NCBI RefSeq assembly: GCF_947501385.1
Contig: NZ_CANMVP010000030.1
Coordinates: forward strand, 1-59,784
DNA length: 59,784 nucleotides
Origin: an uncultured Polaribacter sp.
Lineage (GTDB): Bacteria > Bacteroidota > Bacteroidia > Flavobacteriales > Flavobacteriaceae
Direction of reading: 5' to 3'
In this document: in pieces, positions 8,373 through 17,598 of the stretch
Layout: the number at the start of each line of letters is the position of its first letter
How positions within the stretch are numbered: the first letter of the stretch is position 1
The notes under the pieces: generated by a model
What the model was told of the DNA's origin: nothing
The model's database searches: none
Seen by the model: only the letters and a program-made list of their open reading frames with translations
Translations under genes and position numbers: made by a program

Positions 8373-9758
8373 ATGAAAAAAGCAATATATTTCGTCATAC
8401 TAATCACATTAATCGTAGCCTGTAAAGACAGTGTTAAAGATTATGTAGTGCTTTCTGGACAGATTAAAAATAGCACAAGCAACGAACTTATACTCAATTT
8501 AAGCATTGCAAATAGAGACACAATAACTATTGATAATAATGGAAAATTCTTTGATACCATACAGCATATTAAAGAAGCAAGATACTACTTATACGATGGT
8601 AAAAATTATCTAAGAGTATATTTAGAAAATGGAAAAGATGTGCATGTATATTACGATGCCAAAAACGTTAAAGAAACTCTGATGTTTTCTGGTGCAGGTG
8701 CGGGTGTAAATAATTATTTTATGAACAAAGAGGCTATAGAAAAAAAGCGCATACAAAAAGATACTCCAAAGGCGACAGATATTTACAAACTGGATGAAGC
8801 TACTTATAAAATGAAACTTAAACAGGTAAAAAAAGCTCAGGAAGATTTGTTACTATCTAGCGCAGAAGTTTCAGAGGCTTTTAAAGTTAAAGAGAAAAAA
8901 AATATAATATATCAATATTTAGAAGACCTATCTAGTTATCAAGAGATGCATGCCTATTTTACAAAAAAACCTAATTTTAAAGTGTCAGATAGCTTTTTAA
9001 ATGAATTGAACGAGGTATCTTATGATAATGAAAAAGACTTTAAATCCTCACCAGCGTATGCAAGGCTTATAAGACACCATTATAATAGAGAAGCAGAAGC
9101 TTTAGCGGAGTCTGAAAAGATAGCTGAAGATATTGCCTACCTTAAAGTTATGGAAAGAGTAAACAATAAAACCATTAAAAACAGCCTGTTGTTTGAGAAA
9201 GCAAAAAGCAGTATTACTTATGCAAATAATTTAGAGGCTTATTACAATGCATTCATTACTGCCTCTTCTAACAAAGCTCATATGGAGGAAATTAAAGAAA
9301 TATATTCCAAATTAAAAATCGCGAGCGATGGACAGCCCTCTCCAAAATTTATAAATTACGAAAATTATGCTGGTGGCACTACTTCTTTAGATGATTTTAA
9401 GGGCAAATATGTGTATATAGATGTTTGGGCAACCTGGTGTGGTCCCTGCCTATACGAATTACCTTACTTAAAAAAAATAGAAAAAGCCTATCATGATAAA
9501 AATATTGAGTTTGTAAGCATTTCCATTGACGAATCTAAAAATCATGATAAATGGAAAACGATGGTTAAAAACAAACAAATGGGAGGCGTACAGTTATTTG
9601 CAGATAAGGCATGGAAGTCTCAATTTGTTAAAGATTATGTTATTAAAGGTATTCCAAAGTTTATTTTAATTGACCCAAAAGGTCAAATTATAAAAGCGAA
9701 TGCCCCAAGACCATCTAGTGAAAAGCTTCTTGAATTGTTGAGCAATTATAATATTTAG
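8373..9758 (+). CDS. TlpA-like thioredoxin-fold lipoprotein (461 aa)
   Basis: A lipoprotein with a signal peptide ending in IVAC (Cys17) and an acidic-basic start CKDSVKD. The N-terminal part (about 25-130) resembles the DUF4369 beta-sandwich often fused to Bacteroidetes TlpA proteins. A charged helical middle follows, then a C-terminal thioredoxin fold with WATWCGPC near residue 355 and a cis-Pro region GIPKFILIDPKG. Such proteins reduce disulfides in the envelope using electrons from DsbD. It follows susD1 by 82 bases and is probably the last gene of cluster 1. It is one of four TlpA-like genes in 15 kb, which suggests that thiol chemistry belongs to the uptake function. The exact substrate is unknown. 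Confidence 0.9.
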   Translation: MKKAIYFVILITLIVACKDSVKDYVVLSGQIKNSTSNELILNLSIANRDTITIDNNGKFFDTIQHIKEARYYLYDGKNYLRVYLENGKDVHVYYDAKNVKETLMFSGAGAGVNNYFMNKEAIEKKRIQKDTPKATDIYKLDEATYKMKLKQVKKAQEDLLLSSAEVSEAFKVKEKKNIIYQYLEDLSSYQEMHAYFTKKPNFKVSDSFLNELNEVSYDNEKDFKSSPAYARLIRHHYNREAEALAESEKIAEDIAYLKVMERVNNKTIKNSLLFEKAKSSITYANNLEAYYNAFITASSNKAHMEEIKEIYSKLKIASDGQPSPKFINYENYAGGTTSLDDFKGKYVYIDVWATWCGPCLYELPYLKKIEKAYHDKNIEFVSISIDESKNHDKWKTMVKNKQMGGVQLFADKAWKSQFVKDYVIKGIPKFILIDPKGQIIKANAPRPSSEKLLELLSNYNI

Positions 9759-9845
9759 GTACACTCTAAAAAACGAAATTTACACGAAAAGCAAAAGATA
9801 GTTTGCAAAGAAGTTATTAAGCAAAGCTTAAAGAAAGATTGATTT

Positions 9846-10027
9846 AACCCGTTGTGCATTTTGATAAATTCTGTCAATTCGAGTGAATTTCACGATTGAA
9901 ATAAGTGAAATTTGTATCGAGAATAAGAATTTTCGTTTCTAAACTAGTTCTCGATACGATTTTTTTATCAAAAAATCACTCGAACTGACATTTTGCAATA
10001 CATTTAACTCAAAATGCACAACGGGTT
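9846..10027. mobile_element. 182-bp MITE-like inverted-repeat element, copy 1
   Basis: The element is bounded by perfect 17-bp terminal inverted repeats, AACCCGTTGTGCATTTT, and flanked on both sides by GATTT, a 5-bp target duplication. It contains a second inverted pair (TGTCAATTCGAGTGA and TCACTCGAACTGACA, imperfect) and a central 10-bp stem, GTATCGAGAA/TTCTCGATAC, so either strand could fold into one long hairpin. Copy 2 at 30218-30399 differs at three positions. It has no coding capacity, so it would need a transposase in trans. It fills most of the gap 9759-10073. Confidence 0.9.
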
Positions 10028-10073
10028 GATTTAGAAATAACAATTTGCATTTAAACTTTGTGAATTTTGTACT

Positions 10074-10670
10074 TTAAACCGCCACTTGTTTTCCATTTCC
10101 AAACAACAAAAACAAAATAGTATCTATTTTGTCGCCTACTTTTTTTCTAATAATTGCAAAAGCTTTGCTCATTTGATTTTCTACGGTTCTAAAAGAAATA
10201 TTTAAATGTGCTGCGATTTCTGCATAGGTCAATCCTTCTTTTTTTCCCATAATAAATACTTCTTTACATTTGGGCGGTAGTTCTTGAATTTCTTGTCTTA
10301 CCAAGTCAATAAGCCGGGTAAGTTCGCTAGTATCCTCTTCTTCTAAAATGCTATCTAGTGTTTTGATATATTCTTTTTCTAATGTAATTAACGTCATTTT
10401 TTTTCGATGCTGATTGATAAACTCGTTATAAACGCACTGGTATAAGTAGTTTTTTATAGAATAGATCTCTTTTAGTTTTTGTCGGCGTTCCCAAACACTT
10501 AAAAATATATTTTGTACAATATCTTCAGCAATATAAACATCACGGCAAAGGCTTTTGGCGTATACACACAATTTTTTATGATACCTATCCATCAAGTAGG
10601 CAAAAGCAGCTTCATGACCATTTTTTAAATGTTCCACCAGTATTTTGTTATTTGAAAAATCGATGTTCAT
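10074..10670 (-). CDS. ECF RNA polymerase sigma factor (sigma2)
   Basis: A 198-residue ECF sigma factor with the same plan as sigma1. Region 2 contains IAEDIVQNIFLSVWERRQK (about residues 48-66). Region 4 contains LPPKCKEVFIMGKKEG and the helix-turn-helix YAEIAAHLNISFRTVENQ (about 138-175). It is divergent from fecR2 with 108 bases between them, the same geometry as sigma1/fecR1, which suggests the two pairs arose by duplication. It should be held inactive by FecR2 and direct transcription of cluster 2. Several cysteines occur near the start of region 2 (KLCVYAKSLC), but I would not infer redox sensing from that. Confidence 0.95.
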   Translation of the reverse strand: MNIDFSNNKILVEHLKNGHEAAFAYLMDRYHKKLCVYAKSLCRDVYIAEDIVQNIFLSVWERRQKLKEIYSIKNYLYQCVYNEFINQHRKKMTLITLEKEYIKTLDSILEEEDTSELTRLIDLVRQEIQELPPKCKEVFIMGKKEGLTYAEIAAHLNISFRTVENQMSKAFAIIRKKVGDKIDTILFLLFGNGKQVAV

Positions 10671-10728
10671 TTTGTTAAATATGCCTTGTATTTAGGTAAA
10701 GTTAAAAAAAAAAATCTAAATAAAACTT

Positions 10729-10757
10729 GTGGGTGGTTGTGTTTGGCAAACGTACTA
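10729..10757 (+). promoter_or_regulatory. Candidate ECF-type promoter upstream of fecR2
   Basis: GTGGG at 10729-10733 is followed 17 bases later by CGTACTA at 10751. The CGT lies 28 bases before the fecR2 ATG, almost the distance seen at fecR1 (29). Recurrence before two separate fecR genes and a dsbD pair is the main support. A transcription start has not been seen directly. Confidence 0.45.
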
Positions 10758-10778
10758 TACTAAAAGAGACCCTTTAAA

Positions 10779-11969
10779 ATGAATGAAAACATAGAGAAGA
10801 AAATTGTTAAATTTTTAATGAATGCTGCCAATATTGATGATTTAGAAGTATTAACCACTTGGTTACAAAAGAAAAAGAACAAACAACTATTTAAAGACTA
10901 TATAAGAACCAATTACGCGATGGATATTAATATAAACCCGTTTGATACCGAAAAGGCCAAAAGAGAATACCTGCGTAAAATTAGGCAAGACAAAAAGAAA
11001 GGACATACCTTAAAAATATATACCCTTTTTAAATATGCCGCAGCAGCAGTACTTATTTTTGGATTGGGATATTTCTACCAGCAAGGAGTCTTTAAAACCT
11101 CTCAAGAGAAAGTTACGCCTATCATTGTCAATAACAAAATAGAAACGGGTAGCGACAAAGCAACGCTTACCTTAGAAGACGGATTGCAGATAGCGCTTGT
11201 AAAAGGGACAAACTATAAAGCGAGCAACGCCACCAGTAACGGAGAAAAAATTGTGTACCTGCCTACCGAACAGACAGCCACATCTAAAAACAAAAATAAA
11301 GAAACCAAAAAAATAGTCTACAACACGCTTACCATTCCAAGAGGCGGGCAGTTTCAAATGATCTTAGCGGATGGCACTCAGGTATGGCTGAATTCTGAGT
11401 CTCAAATCAAATACCCCATAGCTTTTACCGATGGAAAAACCCGACAAGTAGAGCTCATATATGGCGAGGCCTATTTTAACGTATCACCCAGCGCAGCTCA
11501 CAAAGGGTCAACATTTAAAGTGCTTCACAAGCTACAGGAAGTAACTGTGTTGGGCACTGAGTTTAACATCAAAGGCTATAAAGATGAAACAACTATCTAT
11601 ACCACTTTAGTAGAAGGGAAGGTAGCGGTGAATTTTGAAAATAAAAATAAGGTTTTAAAACCTAGCGAGCAATCTAATCTTAATACCCTTACAAAGACAT
11701 TGAATATTGCTAAGGTTGATGTGTACGATCAAATTTCATGGAAAAAAGGGGTCTTTAGTTTTGAACGTATACCTTTAAAAGAGATTATGAAAGTACTTTC
11801 TCGTTGGTATGATGTAGAGGTTCTTTTTGCAAATAAAAGTTTGGAAGAAATACGCTTTATAGGTGCATTAAATAAAAATCAGAGCATTGTAAGTGTGCTA
11901 AATGATATTAAAAATTACGGCGTTATTGATAATTATGAAATCAACGAGAAAAGGATTGTGTTGAGGTAG
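10779..11969 (+). CDS. FecR-family anti-sigma factor (FecR2)
   Basis: A 396-residue anti-sigma regulator. The cytoplasmic sigma-binding part (1-80) is strongly basic and is followed by one membrane helix (about 82-103, with AAAAVLIFGLGYFY). The periplasmic FecR domain has LTIPRGGQFQMILADGTQVW, NSESQIKYP and GEAYFNVSP (about 185-290). A C-terminal DUF4974 region ends with YEINEKRIVLR. It pairs with divergent sigma2. A 404-bp leader with four stem-loops separates it from susC2, so receptor expression may be controlled apart from fecR2. Confidence 0.95.
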   Translation: MNENIEKKIVKFLMNAANIDDLEVLTTWLQKKKNKQLFKDYIRTNYAMDININPFDTEKAKREYLRKIRQDKKKGHTLKIYTLFKYAAAAVLIFGLGYFYQQGVFKTSQEKVTPIIVNNKIETGSDKATLTLEDGLQIALVKGTNYKASNATSNGEKIVYLPTEQTATSKNKNKETKKIVYNTLTIPRGGQFQMILADGTQVWLNSESQIKYPIAFTDGKTRQVELIYGEAYFNVSPSAAHKGSTFKVLHKLQEVTVLGTEFNIKGYKDETTIYTTLVEGKVAVNFENKNKVLKPSEQSNLNTLTKTLNIAKVDVYDQISWKKGVFSFERIPLKEIMKVLSRWYDVEVLFANKSLEEIRFIGALNKNQSIVSVLNDIKNYGVIDNYEINEKRIVLR

Positions 11970-12373
11970 AGTATATTAAGTATAGAGTACTATGTATTGA
12001 GTATGAAGAAAAGAATAGGAGTATAAGTTCAAAATAGAAAAGGATAGTTTGTATGTCAGTTCGAGCGTTCCGAAGCTTCGGAAGAGAACTATTAAAAATA
12101 CGAAACATAAAGGAAGTATAACAACTAAAAACGAACAGCTAAAACAATCTATATGAAACAAAATAACTGAACAAGTAGCTCATCTCTGATGATGAGGTCC
12201 CACAATGCTGTGGGATTATTAAAACAAGTTATTTTGAGTGCGTTTTTCAGACTGCTCAAAACAACGTTTTATTAAAGGGGACAAAGTTTAAACATTACCA
12301 AGTGCATCAAACTTTGTCCCACTAAAAATAATGGATCAATTAAACAAATGTCTAACTAACACAGCGCAAATTT
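11970..12373. other. 404-bp fecR2-susC2 intergenic region with repeats and hairpins
   Basis: I see no gene here. Bases 12054-12090 hold a flavobacterial-type repeat, TGTCAGTTCGAGCG followed by the 16-bp palindrome TTCCGAAGCTTCGGAA (12068-12083) and GAGAACT. Bases 12179-12320 carry four stem-loops, listed separately. The remainder is AT-rich and should include the susC2 promoter. Confidence 0.7.
12179..12320 (+). promoter_or_regulatory. Four consecutive stem-loops upstream of susC2
   Basis: Stem 1 pairs CTCATC with GATGAG (12179-12196). Stem 2 pairs TCCCACA with TGTGGGA around an ATGC loop (12198-12215). Stem 3 pairs TTTTGAG with CTCAAAA (12232-12261). Stem 4 pairs GGGACAAAGTTT with AAACTTTGTCCC, 12 perfect pairs (12278-12320). 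None is followed by a T-run, so these do not look like ordinary terminators. They may form a structured mRNA leader controlling susC2. I do not recognise a known riboswitch. Confidence 0.5.
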
Positions 12374-15300
12374 ATGGAATTTAAATTAATCAAAGGCTTT
12401 TTAGGAATACACCCAAAAAGACTATTCATGTTTCTTATGAGAACATTCATTTTCTTAGTATGCACCTCACTAATGGCACTTTCTCCTGACGGCAGTTTCT
12501 CTCAGGAAAGGGTAAAAATTAATGCAGATAAACAGGTCTCGGTAGACGAGGTTTTTAAATTGATAAAAACGCAAACAAAATACTCTTTTTTATACCCAGA
12601 ATATCTGTTTACAAACGCTCCGAAAGTAGCCTTAAAAAAAGGGAGCATCACTGTAGGTAAGCTATTGCAGCAAAGCATACCAAAAGGGAAGTTCAATATT
12701 ATGTTAGGTATAGATAACTGCATTACCATTAAGAAAAAAAGTCAAAGCCAACAAAAACAAATCTCTGGTACGGTAACTAGCAAAGGCGGTAGTCCTTTAC
12801 CAGGTGTCACAATCCTCATTAAGGGTACTAACAAAGGGCTATCTACTAATTTTGAGGGGCAATACCAAATTACCGTACCCGATGCGGCTAGTGTATTGGT
12901 CTTTTCTTTTTTGGGTTATCAAACGCAAGAAGTATTGGTAGGCAACCAAACCGTAATTCATATAAGTTTAGAAGAAGACATTACATTATTAAAAGAAGTA
13001 GTGGTGGTCTCTACAGGTTACCAAGAAATTTCTAGAGAAAGAGCAACAGGCGCCTTTGAGTCTGTAAACAAAAAACAACTAGAAAAACCTGCATCAAGTA
13101 TATCGGAGAGATTGGTTGGTATGGTAGCTGGACTGCAAAGTACTGTAAATGCAGACGGATCTATTGATTTTGAAATTAGAGGGCAATCAAGCCTCTATGC
13201 AGACCAGCAACCTTTAATAGTACTGGATGGCTTTCCAGTTGAGGATGGTTTTAATACCATTAACCCTAACGATGTAGAAAGCATTACCGTATTAAAAGAT
13301 GCCGCAGCTGCATCCATTTGGGGGGCAAAAGCAGGAAACGGTGTAATAGTAATCACTACCAAAAAAGCAAAAAAAGGGAAAATAAATGTCTCTATTTCCT
13401 CATTTGTAAGAACTTCAAGTAAGTTAGATTTGGATTATGTACTAGGCCGTGCTACAAGTACTGAAACAATTGAATACGAACAACAAGGTTTTGATTCAAG
13501 TTTTTTTGGCAGCCCCTTTGGTGGCCCTCCAGGCGATTCACAAAGGGAATTGAGCCCTTTTTCTCAAGCCATTGTAGCAATGAACGAAGCACGATTAGGT
13601 CGAATAAGCAATGCGCAAAGAGATGCTACGCTTAATAGACTAAGCAGTTTAAACAATAAAAGCCAAATAGAAAAATATTTATTACAAGTGCCTATCACTA
13701 AGCAGTATAATATTAATATTTCTGGTGGCAATGAAAAAATGGCCAATAGTTTATCCTTATTATTTGAAGATGGTCAAAGTTTTTTTCAAGGTGATGAAGC
13801 TAAAAAATATTTAATAAACTATAACAATAATGTTAAGCTTACTAGTAAACTGGACTTTGACTTTGCAGCAATGATGCAATATAACGATGCCAATAATGAC
13901 TCTGGTCGTATTGTAATAGGCAATCCTAACCGGCAAAGCACACCTTTTCCTGGGCAAGATATGTTAAATACTATAAGAACCCTGGCTCCTTGGGATATGT
14001 TAGTTAACGATGACGGAAGTTTGACTGATATGTCATACTTAAAATATTATAGACCAAATCTTGATACATACGTGCCTTTTGATGAGTTTCCTTATTCCGA
14101 TTGGTCTTATAATCCAATTGAAGAGGTTAGGAATAGAGACTTACATACTGAACAATTAAATGCACGGGTTCAAGCAGGTTTAACCTACAGTTTTTTTGAT
14201 GGATTAAAGCTATCTTCAAGAATACAATACGAAAGGTTTAAAACAAGTGTTAACAATTATTTTAACGACAAAACTTTTGATGTAAGAGAATTTGTAAATG
14301 AAACTTCGGGACCTGAATGGCAATCGGGTGGTACACCCTCACAGTTGGTGCCAAGTGGAGGTATTTTACAGCAGAGTGAAGGCACAACTACGGCCTACAA
14401 TTTCAGAAATCAATTAAGCTTTAGCAGAGTTTTTGCTGAAAAACACGCTATTGATTTTATAGCTGGCTCTGAGATTTCAGATAGGGTTTCAAAATTTAAA
14501 AAAAGCCCTGATGCTTTTGGTTATAATGACAAAACATTATCTAACAGTCCGCTTTTAAAAGACCTTGATTCATCAGTTTTATGGGATTTTTCACCATCCC
14601 GTTTTGCTGATTTCTTTTACAATTTTAATCTTACTCCAGTATACGATTTTCAAGAGAACACCATTAGGCTCTTTTCTTTGTACAGTAATTTGAACTATAC
14701 CTTTGATGGTAGATACTCTATTACAGGGAGTTACAGAACGGATGCATCTAATATTATTTCAGATGATCCAAAGTTTCGCTATAACCCGTTTTGGTCTGTT
14801 GGTTTAGGCTGGCAAATAGCGAATGAACCTTTTATGGAAAGTATAACTTGGATTAACAAGTTGACTCTTAGAGGAACGTATGGTGCTAACGGTAATATTG
14901 ACAGATCAACATCCTATAGACCATTGATTAACTTATTATCGACTTTAGATCCAGTAACACAAGAAAGGCAGGCAAGGATATCTGACTTTGGAAATCCAAC
15001 CTTGAGGTGGGAAAAAACAAATACCTATAATATTGGTATTGATTTTTCTTTGCTAAAAAATGCCTTTTATGGTTCTGTAGACATCTATAATAAAAAGGGT
15101 AACGATTTAATAGTTGAGCAATCTATCTCCGCTGTAAATGGTACAGATAATCAAAAATTTAATAATGGCAAGATGCTTAATAAAGGATTCGAAATTCAAC
15201 TGGGAGCTACAGTTCCAATTAGCGAGAATGATGTGGTGTGGTCTGGATCATTAAATTTTGCACATAATGATAATAAAATTACAAGTTTTTTTAGAAATAA

Positions 15301-16003
15301 TTATCAATCCTATGATTTATGGGGTGGGCCTACAAGTTCTTATGTTGAAGGATTTGATGCGAACACCTTGTGGTCTTTTAGATATGCAGGTTTAGTGAAT
15401 ACTGGTACAGAAGATAACCCTAATTTAATGCCGTCATTGTTTGGAGAAGATGATGTGAAATTGACTTTTACAAATTTCCCTTCAGGAAATGCTATTAATT
15501 ATATGGAAAACCAAGGGACACTCGTTGCACCTACAACTGTTGGCATGAGAAACTCGTTTAAAATTTATGATTTTGATCTATCCTTTATCGTAACGGCTAA
15601 ATTTGGTCATGTATTTAGAAGACAAAGTTTTAATTACAATCCCTTAATTAGTGGGAATTCTATGGTGAACGAGAAATATAGTGAGGTGGTAAACGGTGAT
15701 CCTTCAAAAATAATACCTATACCTGATCAAGAATTTTGGTACTTCTTTTATGATCGATTTTATCCATTTATGAACTACTTAACCGAAGATGCTTCTCATA
15801 TTCGATTTCAAGAAGTTAACTTAACATATTCCTTAGCAGACGCAATAGTTAAGAACCTGGGATTAAATACTTTTGATATATATGGCCAAGCCAATAACCT
15901 TGGTGTTATTTTATGGAACGATTTTGGAGAGGATCCAGAATTCCCTAAAGAATCAATACGGCCACAGGCAACCTTCACATTTGGAATACATTTAACATTT
16001 TAA
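12374..16003 (+). CDS. SusC/RagA-family TonB-linked outer-membrane receptor (SusC2)
   Basis: A 1209-residue outer-membrane importer. Domains in order are signal peptide (ending near GSFSQ), STN domain (about 50-125), CarboxypepD_reg-like domain (about 133-205), plug with NPNDVESITVLKDAAAASIWG (about 295-316) and a barrel to the C-terminal HLTF. Its CarboxypepD_reg-like domain shares GLSTNFEGQYQITVP and GYQTQEVLVGNQT with SusC1, with different codons, while the barrels look unlike each other. They are therefore paralogous in the signalling half and divergent in the transport half. The STN domain implies signalling through FecR2/sigma2. The substrate is unknown, and the redox genes downstream suggest a thiol- or metal-containing peptide rather than a glycan. 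Confidence 0.97.
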   Translation: MEFKLIKGFLGIHPKRLFMFLMRTFIFLVCTSLMALSPDGSFSQERVKINADKQVSVDEVFKLIKTQTKYSFLYPEYLFTNAPKVALKKGSITVGKLLQQSIPKGKFNIMLGIDNCITIKKKSQSQQKQISGTVTSKGGSPLPGVTILIKGTNKGLSTNFEGQYQITVPDAASVLVFSFLGYQTQEVLVGNQTVIHISLEEDITLLKEVVVVSTGYQEISRERATGAFESVNKKQLEKPASSISERLVGMVAGLQSTVNADGSIDFEIRGQSSLYADQQPLIVLDGFPVEDGFNTINPNDVESITVLKDAAAASIWGAKAGNGVIVITTKKAKKGKINVSISSFVRTSSKLDLDYVLGRATSTETIEYEQQGFDSSFFGSPFGGPPGDSQRELSPFSQAIVAMNEARLGRISNAQRDATLNRLSSLNNKSQIEKYLLQVPITKQYNINISGGNEKMANSLSLLFEDGQSFFQGDEAKKYLINYNNNVKLTSKLDFDFAAMMQYNDANNDSGRIVIGNPNRQSTPFPGQDMLNTIRTLAPWDMLVNDDGSLTDMSYLKYYRPNLDTYVPFDEFPYSDWSYNPIEEVRNRDLHTEQLNARVQAGLTYSFFDGLKLSSRIQYERFKTSVNNYFNDKTFDVREFVNETSGPEWQSGGTPSQLVPSGGILQQSEGTTTAYNFRNQLSFSRVFAEKHAIDFIAGSEISDRVSKFKKSPDAFGYNDKTLSNSPLLKDLDSSVLWDFSPSRFADFFYNFNLTPVYDFQENTIRLFSLYSNLNYTFDGRYSITGSYRTDASNIISDDPKFRYNPFWSVGLGWQIANEPFMESITWINKLTLRGTYGANGNIDRSTSYRPLINLLSTLDPVTQERQARISDFGNPTLRWEKTNTYNIGIDFSLLKNAFYGSVDIYNKKGNDLIVEQSISAVNGTDNQKFNNGKMLNKGFEIQLGATVPISENDVVWSGSLNFAHNDNKITSFFRNNYQSYDLWGGPTSSYVEGFDANTLWSFRYAGLVNTGTEDNPNLMPSLFGEDDVKLTFTNFPSGNAINYMENQGTLVAPTTVGMRNSFKIYDFDLSFIVTAKFGHVFRRQSFNYNPLISGNSMVNEKYSEVVNGDPSKIIPIPDQEFWYFFYDRFYPFMNYLTEDASHIRFQEVNLTYSLADAIVKNLGLNTFDIYGQANNLGVILWNDFGEDPEFPKESIRPQATFTFGIHLTF

Positions 16004-16011
16004 ACAAAGTC

Positions 16012-17547
16012 ATGAAAATATTTAAGTTTACAATAGCAATAGCAATAGCAATCATGGTTATTTTCGTTAGCTGTGATGAATTTTTAGAAGAAAATCCATC
16101 AAAAACAATAGATGTTATCCCTGAAACTTTAGAACAGTTGGAAGCATTATTGAATAACTATAACGTATTTTATCGAGAGCCATCTAATGAAAGAATATTT
16201 GGAACAGACGATTATGCATTTATAACGGATCTATATGATGCAGAGAATTCTATTTATAGCACTATAAGCATTAGTTACGGTGCATGGGCTGTTGATCTTA
16301 TACCAGATATTACAGGAAGAGTTTACTGGCCATCTGAATGGGAGAAAATATTTACAGCCAATCTTGTGCTTCAGGAACTAGGAAATGTACCTGGAGATGC
16401 ACAAGAGAAAGAGGACATTAGAGCTGAATGTTATTTTATACGTGCATACAGTTATTTTCAATTAGCAACAGTGTATTGTTTGCCATATACGGATGCAAAT
16501 AAAACTGAATTGGGCTTACCCATTAAACAAACCACAAGTTTTGAAGAAAATATAGAAAGAGCGACACTTGAAGAGACCTATACGTTTATAGCAGACGACT
16601 TAGATAAAGCGATGAAAATAACCCGATCCTTTAATAAGGTGAATAATTTAAACCGTTCGTGGAGAGCCAGTACCGCTGCTGTTAATGGTTTTGCGGCACG
16701 CTTTTATTTAGCATTAAATGATTATGTAAATGCACAATTCTATGCACAAAAAGCATTAAACGAATATAATCAATTAAGAAATTATAATACGGATATGCGT
16801 TTTTCTGATATACCGACAGAGGTAACTATTTTTAATCCAAACCCTACAAATGTTAGTATATTTTATCCTTATACACACGATCAACAAATTGTAGTTGAAG
16901 ATAGACTGCAGTTTGGTGAGTCTTATTATTTTAGAATGTTATACGATGCTGGTATAGGATATTTTCCCTCTCAGGAATTATTAGCACTATATAATCAAGT
17001 ATATGATCTTCGTTACAAATTTCACATTGTCGAAGACTATTCGTATACACGGAATGTAGTTGACCCCCCGTATAGTTACCCAGGTTATGTTTTCTTTTAC
17101 CAGAGCGATCTCCCAAGTGGTCCCTCAGTCCCAGAAATGTTACTTATAAAAGCAGAATGTCAGGTACGTCAGGGTTCATTTGTTGAAGGTATCCAAACCG
17201 TAAATCAATTAAGAGTTGCTAGAATGGATGCTAGTGCACCTGCTAGTGACATTAATTTAACGGCTAGCTCTCAAACAGATGCATTGGTAAAAGTACTAGA
17301 AGAACGCCGAAGAGAAATGCCATATGTACATAGATGGTATGATGTAAGACGCTACAACAATAATGACAATAGTGCTGATGACGTAATTATGACAAAAACT
17401 TTTTATCCTTTTAATATTGCTAGTATACTAGGATCTGAGCCACCAATTACCTATACGTTAGATAAAAACTCGAGAAGATTTGCATATCCTATACCAGAGG
17501 CTGATATTATTGCTTCTGAAGGGGTTTTACAACAAAATAAGTATTAA
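16012..17547 (+). CDS. SusD/RagB-family surface lipoprotein (SusD2)
   Basis: A 511-residue partner of SusC2. The signal peptide has an alternating Ala-Ile run and ends in FVSC, followed by DEFLEE, an acidic start typical of surface lipoproteins in this phylum. The SusD body shows the helical repeats (about 130-260, with RAECYFIRAYSYFQLA) and the C-terminal segment with LLIKAECQVRQG and EERRREMPYVHRWYDVRRYN. It begins 9 bases after susC2. The run of Ala-Ile codons at 16031-16050 is an AGCAAT repeat (GCAATA units) that could slip during replication. Confidence 0.95.
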   Translation: MKIFKFTIAIAIAIMVIFVSCDEFLEENPSKTIDVIPETLEQLEALLNNYNVFYREPSNERIFGTDDYAFITDLYDAENSIYSTISISYGAWAVDLIPDITGRVYWPSEWEKIFTANLVLQELGNVPGDAQEKEDIRAECYFIRAYSYFQLATVYCLPYTDANKTELGLPIKQTTSFEENIERATLEETYTFIADDLDKAMKITRSFNKVNNLNRSWRASTAAVNGFAARFYLALNDYVNAQFYAQKALNEYNQLRNYNTDMRFSDIPTEVTIFNPNPTNVSIFYPYTHDQQIVVEDRLQFGESYYFRMLYDAGIGYFPSQELLALYNQVYDLRYKFHIVEDYSYTRNVVDPPYSYPGYVFFYQSDLPSGPSVPEMLLIKAECQVRQGSFVEGIQTVNQLRVARMDASAPASDINLTASSQTDALVKVLEERRREMPYVHRWYDVRRYNNNDNSADDVIMTKTFYPFNIASILGSEPPITYTLDKNSRRFAYPIPEADIIASEGVLQQNKY

Positions 17548-17598
17548 TTTTTGTTTTGATAAATCATTTATTCTTTAAATTCTAATCTTAGATAAGAG

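Noticed and set aside
3358..17547. Carbohydrate utilisation loci around SusCD1 and SusCD2
   Set aside because: No glycoside hydrolase, polysaccharide lyase or sulfatase gene is present; the partners are thioredoxin-like proteins.
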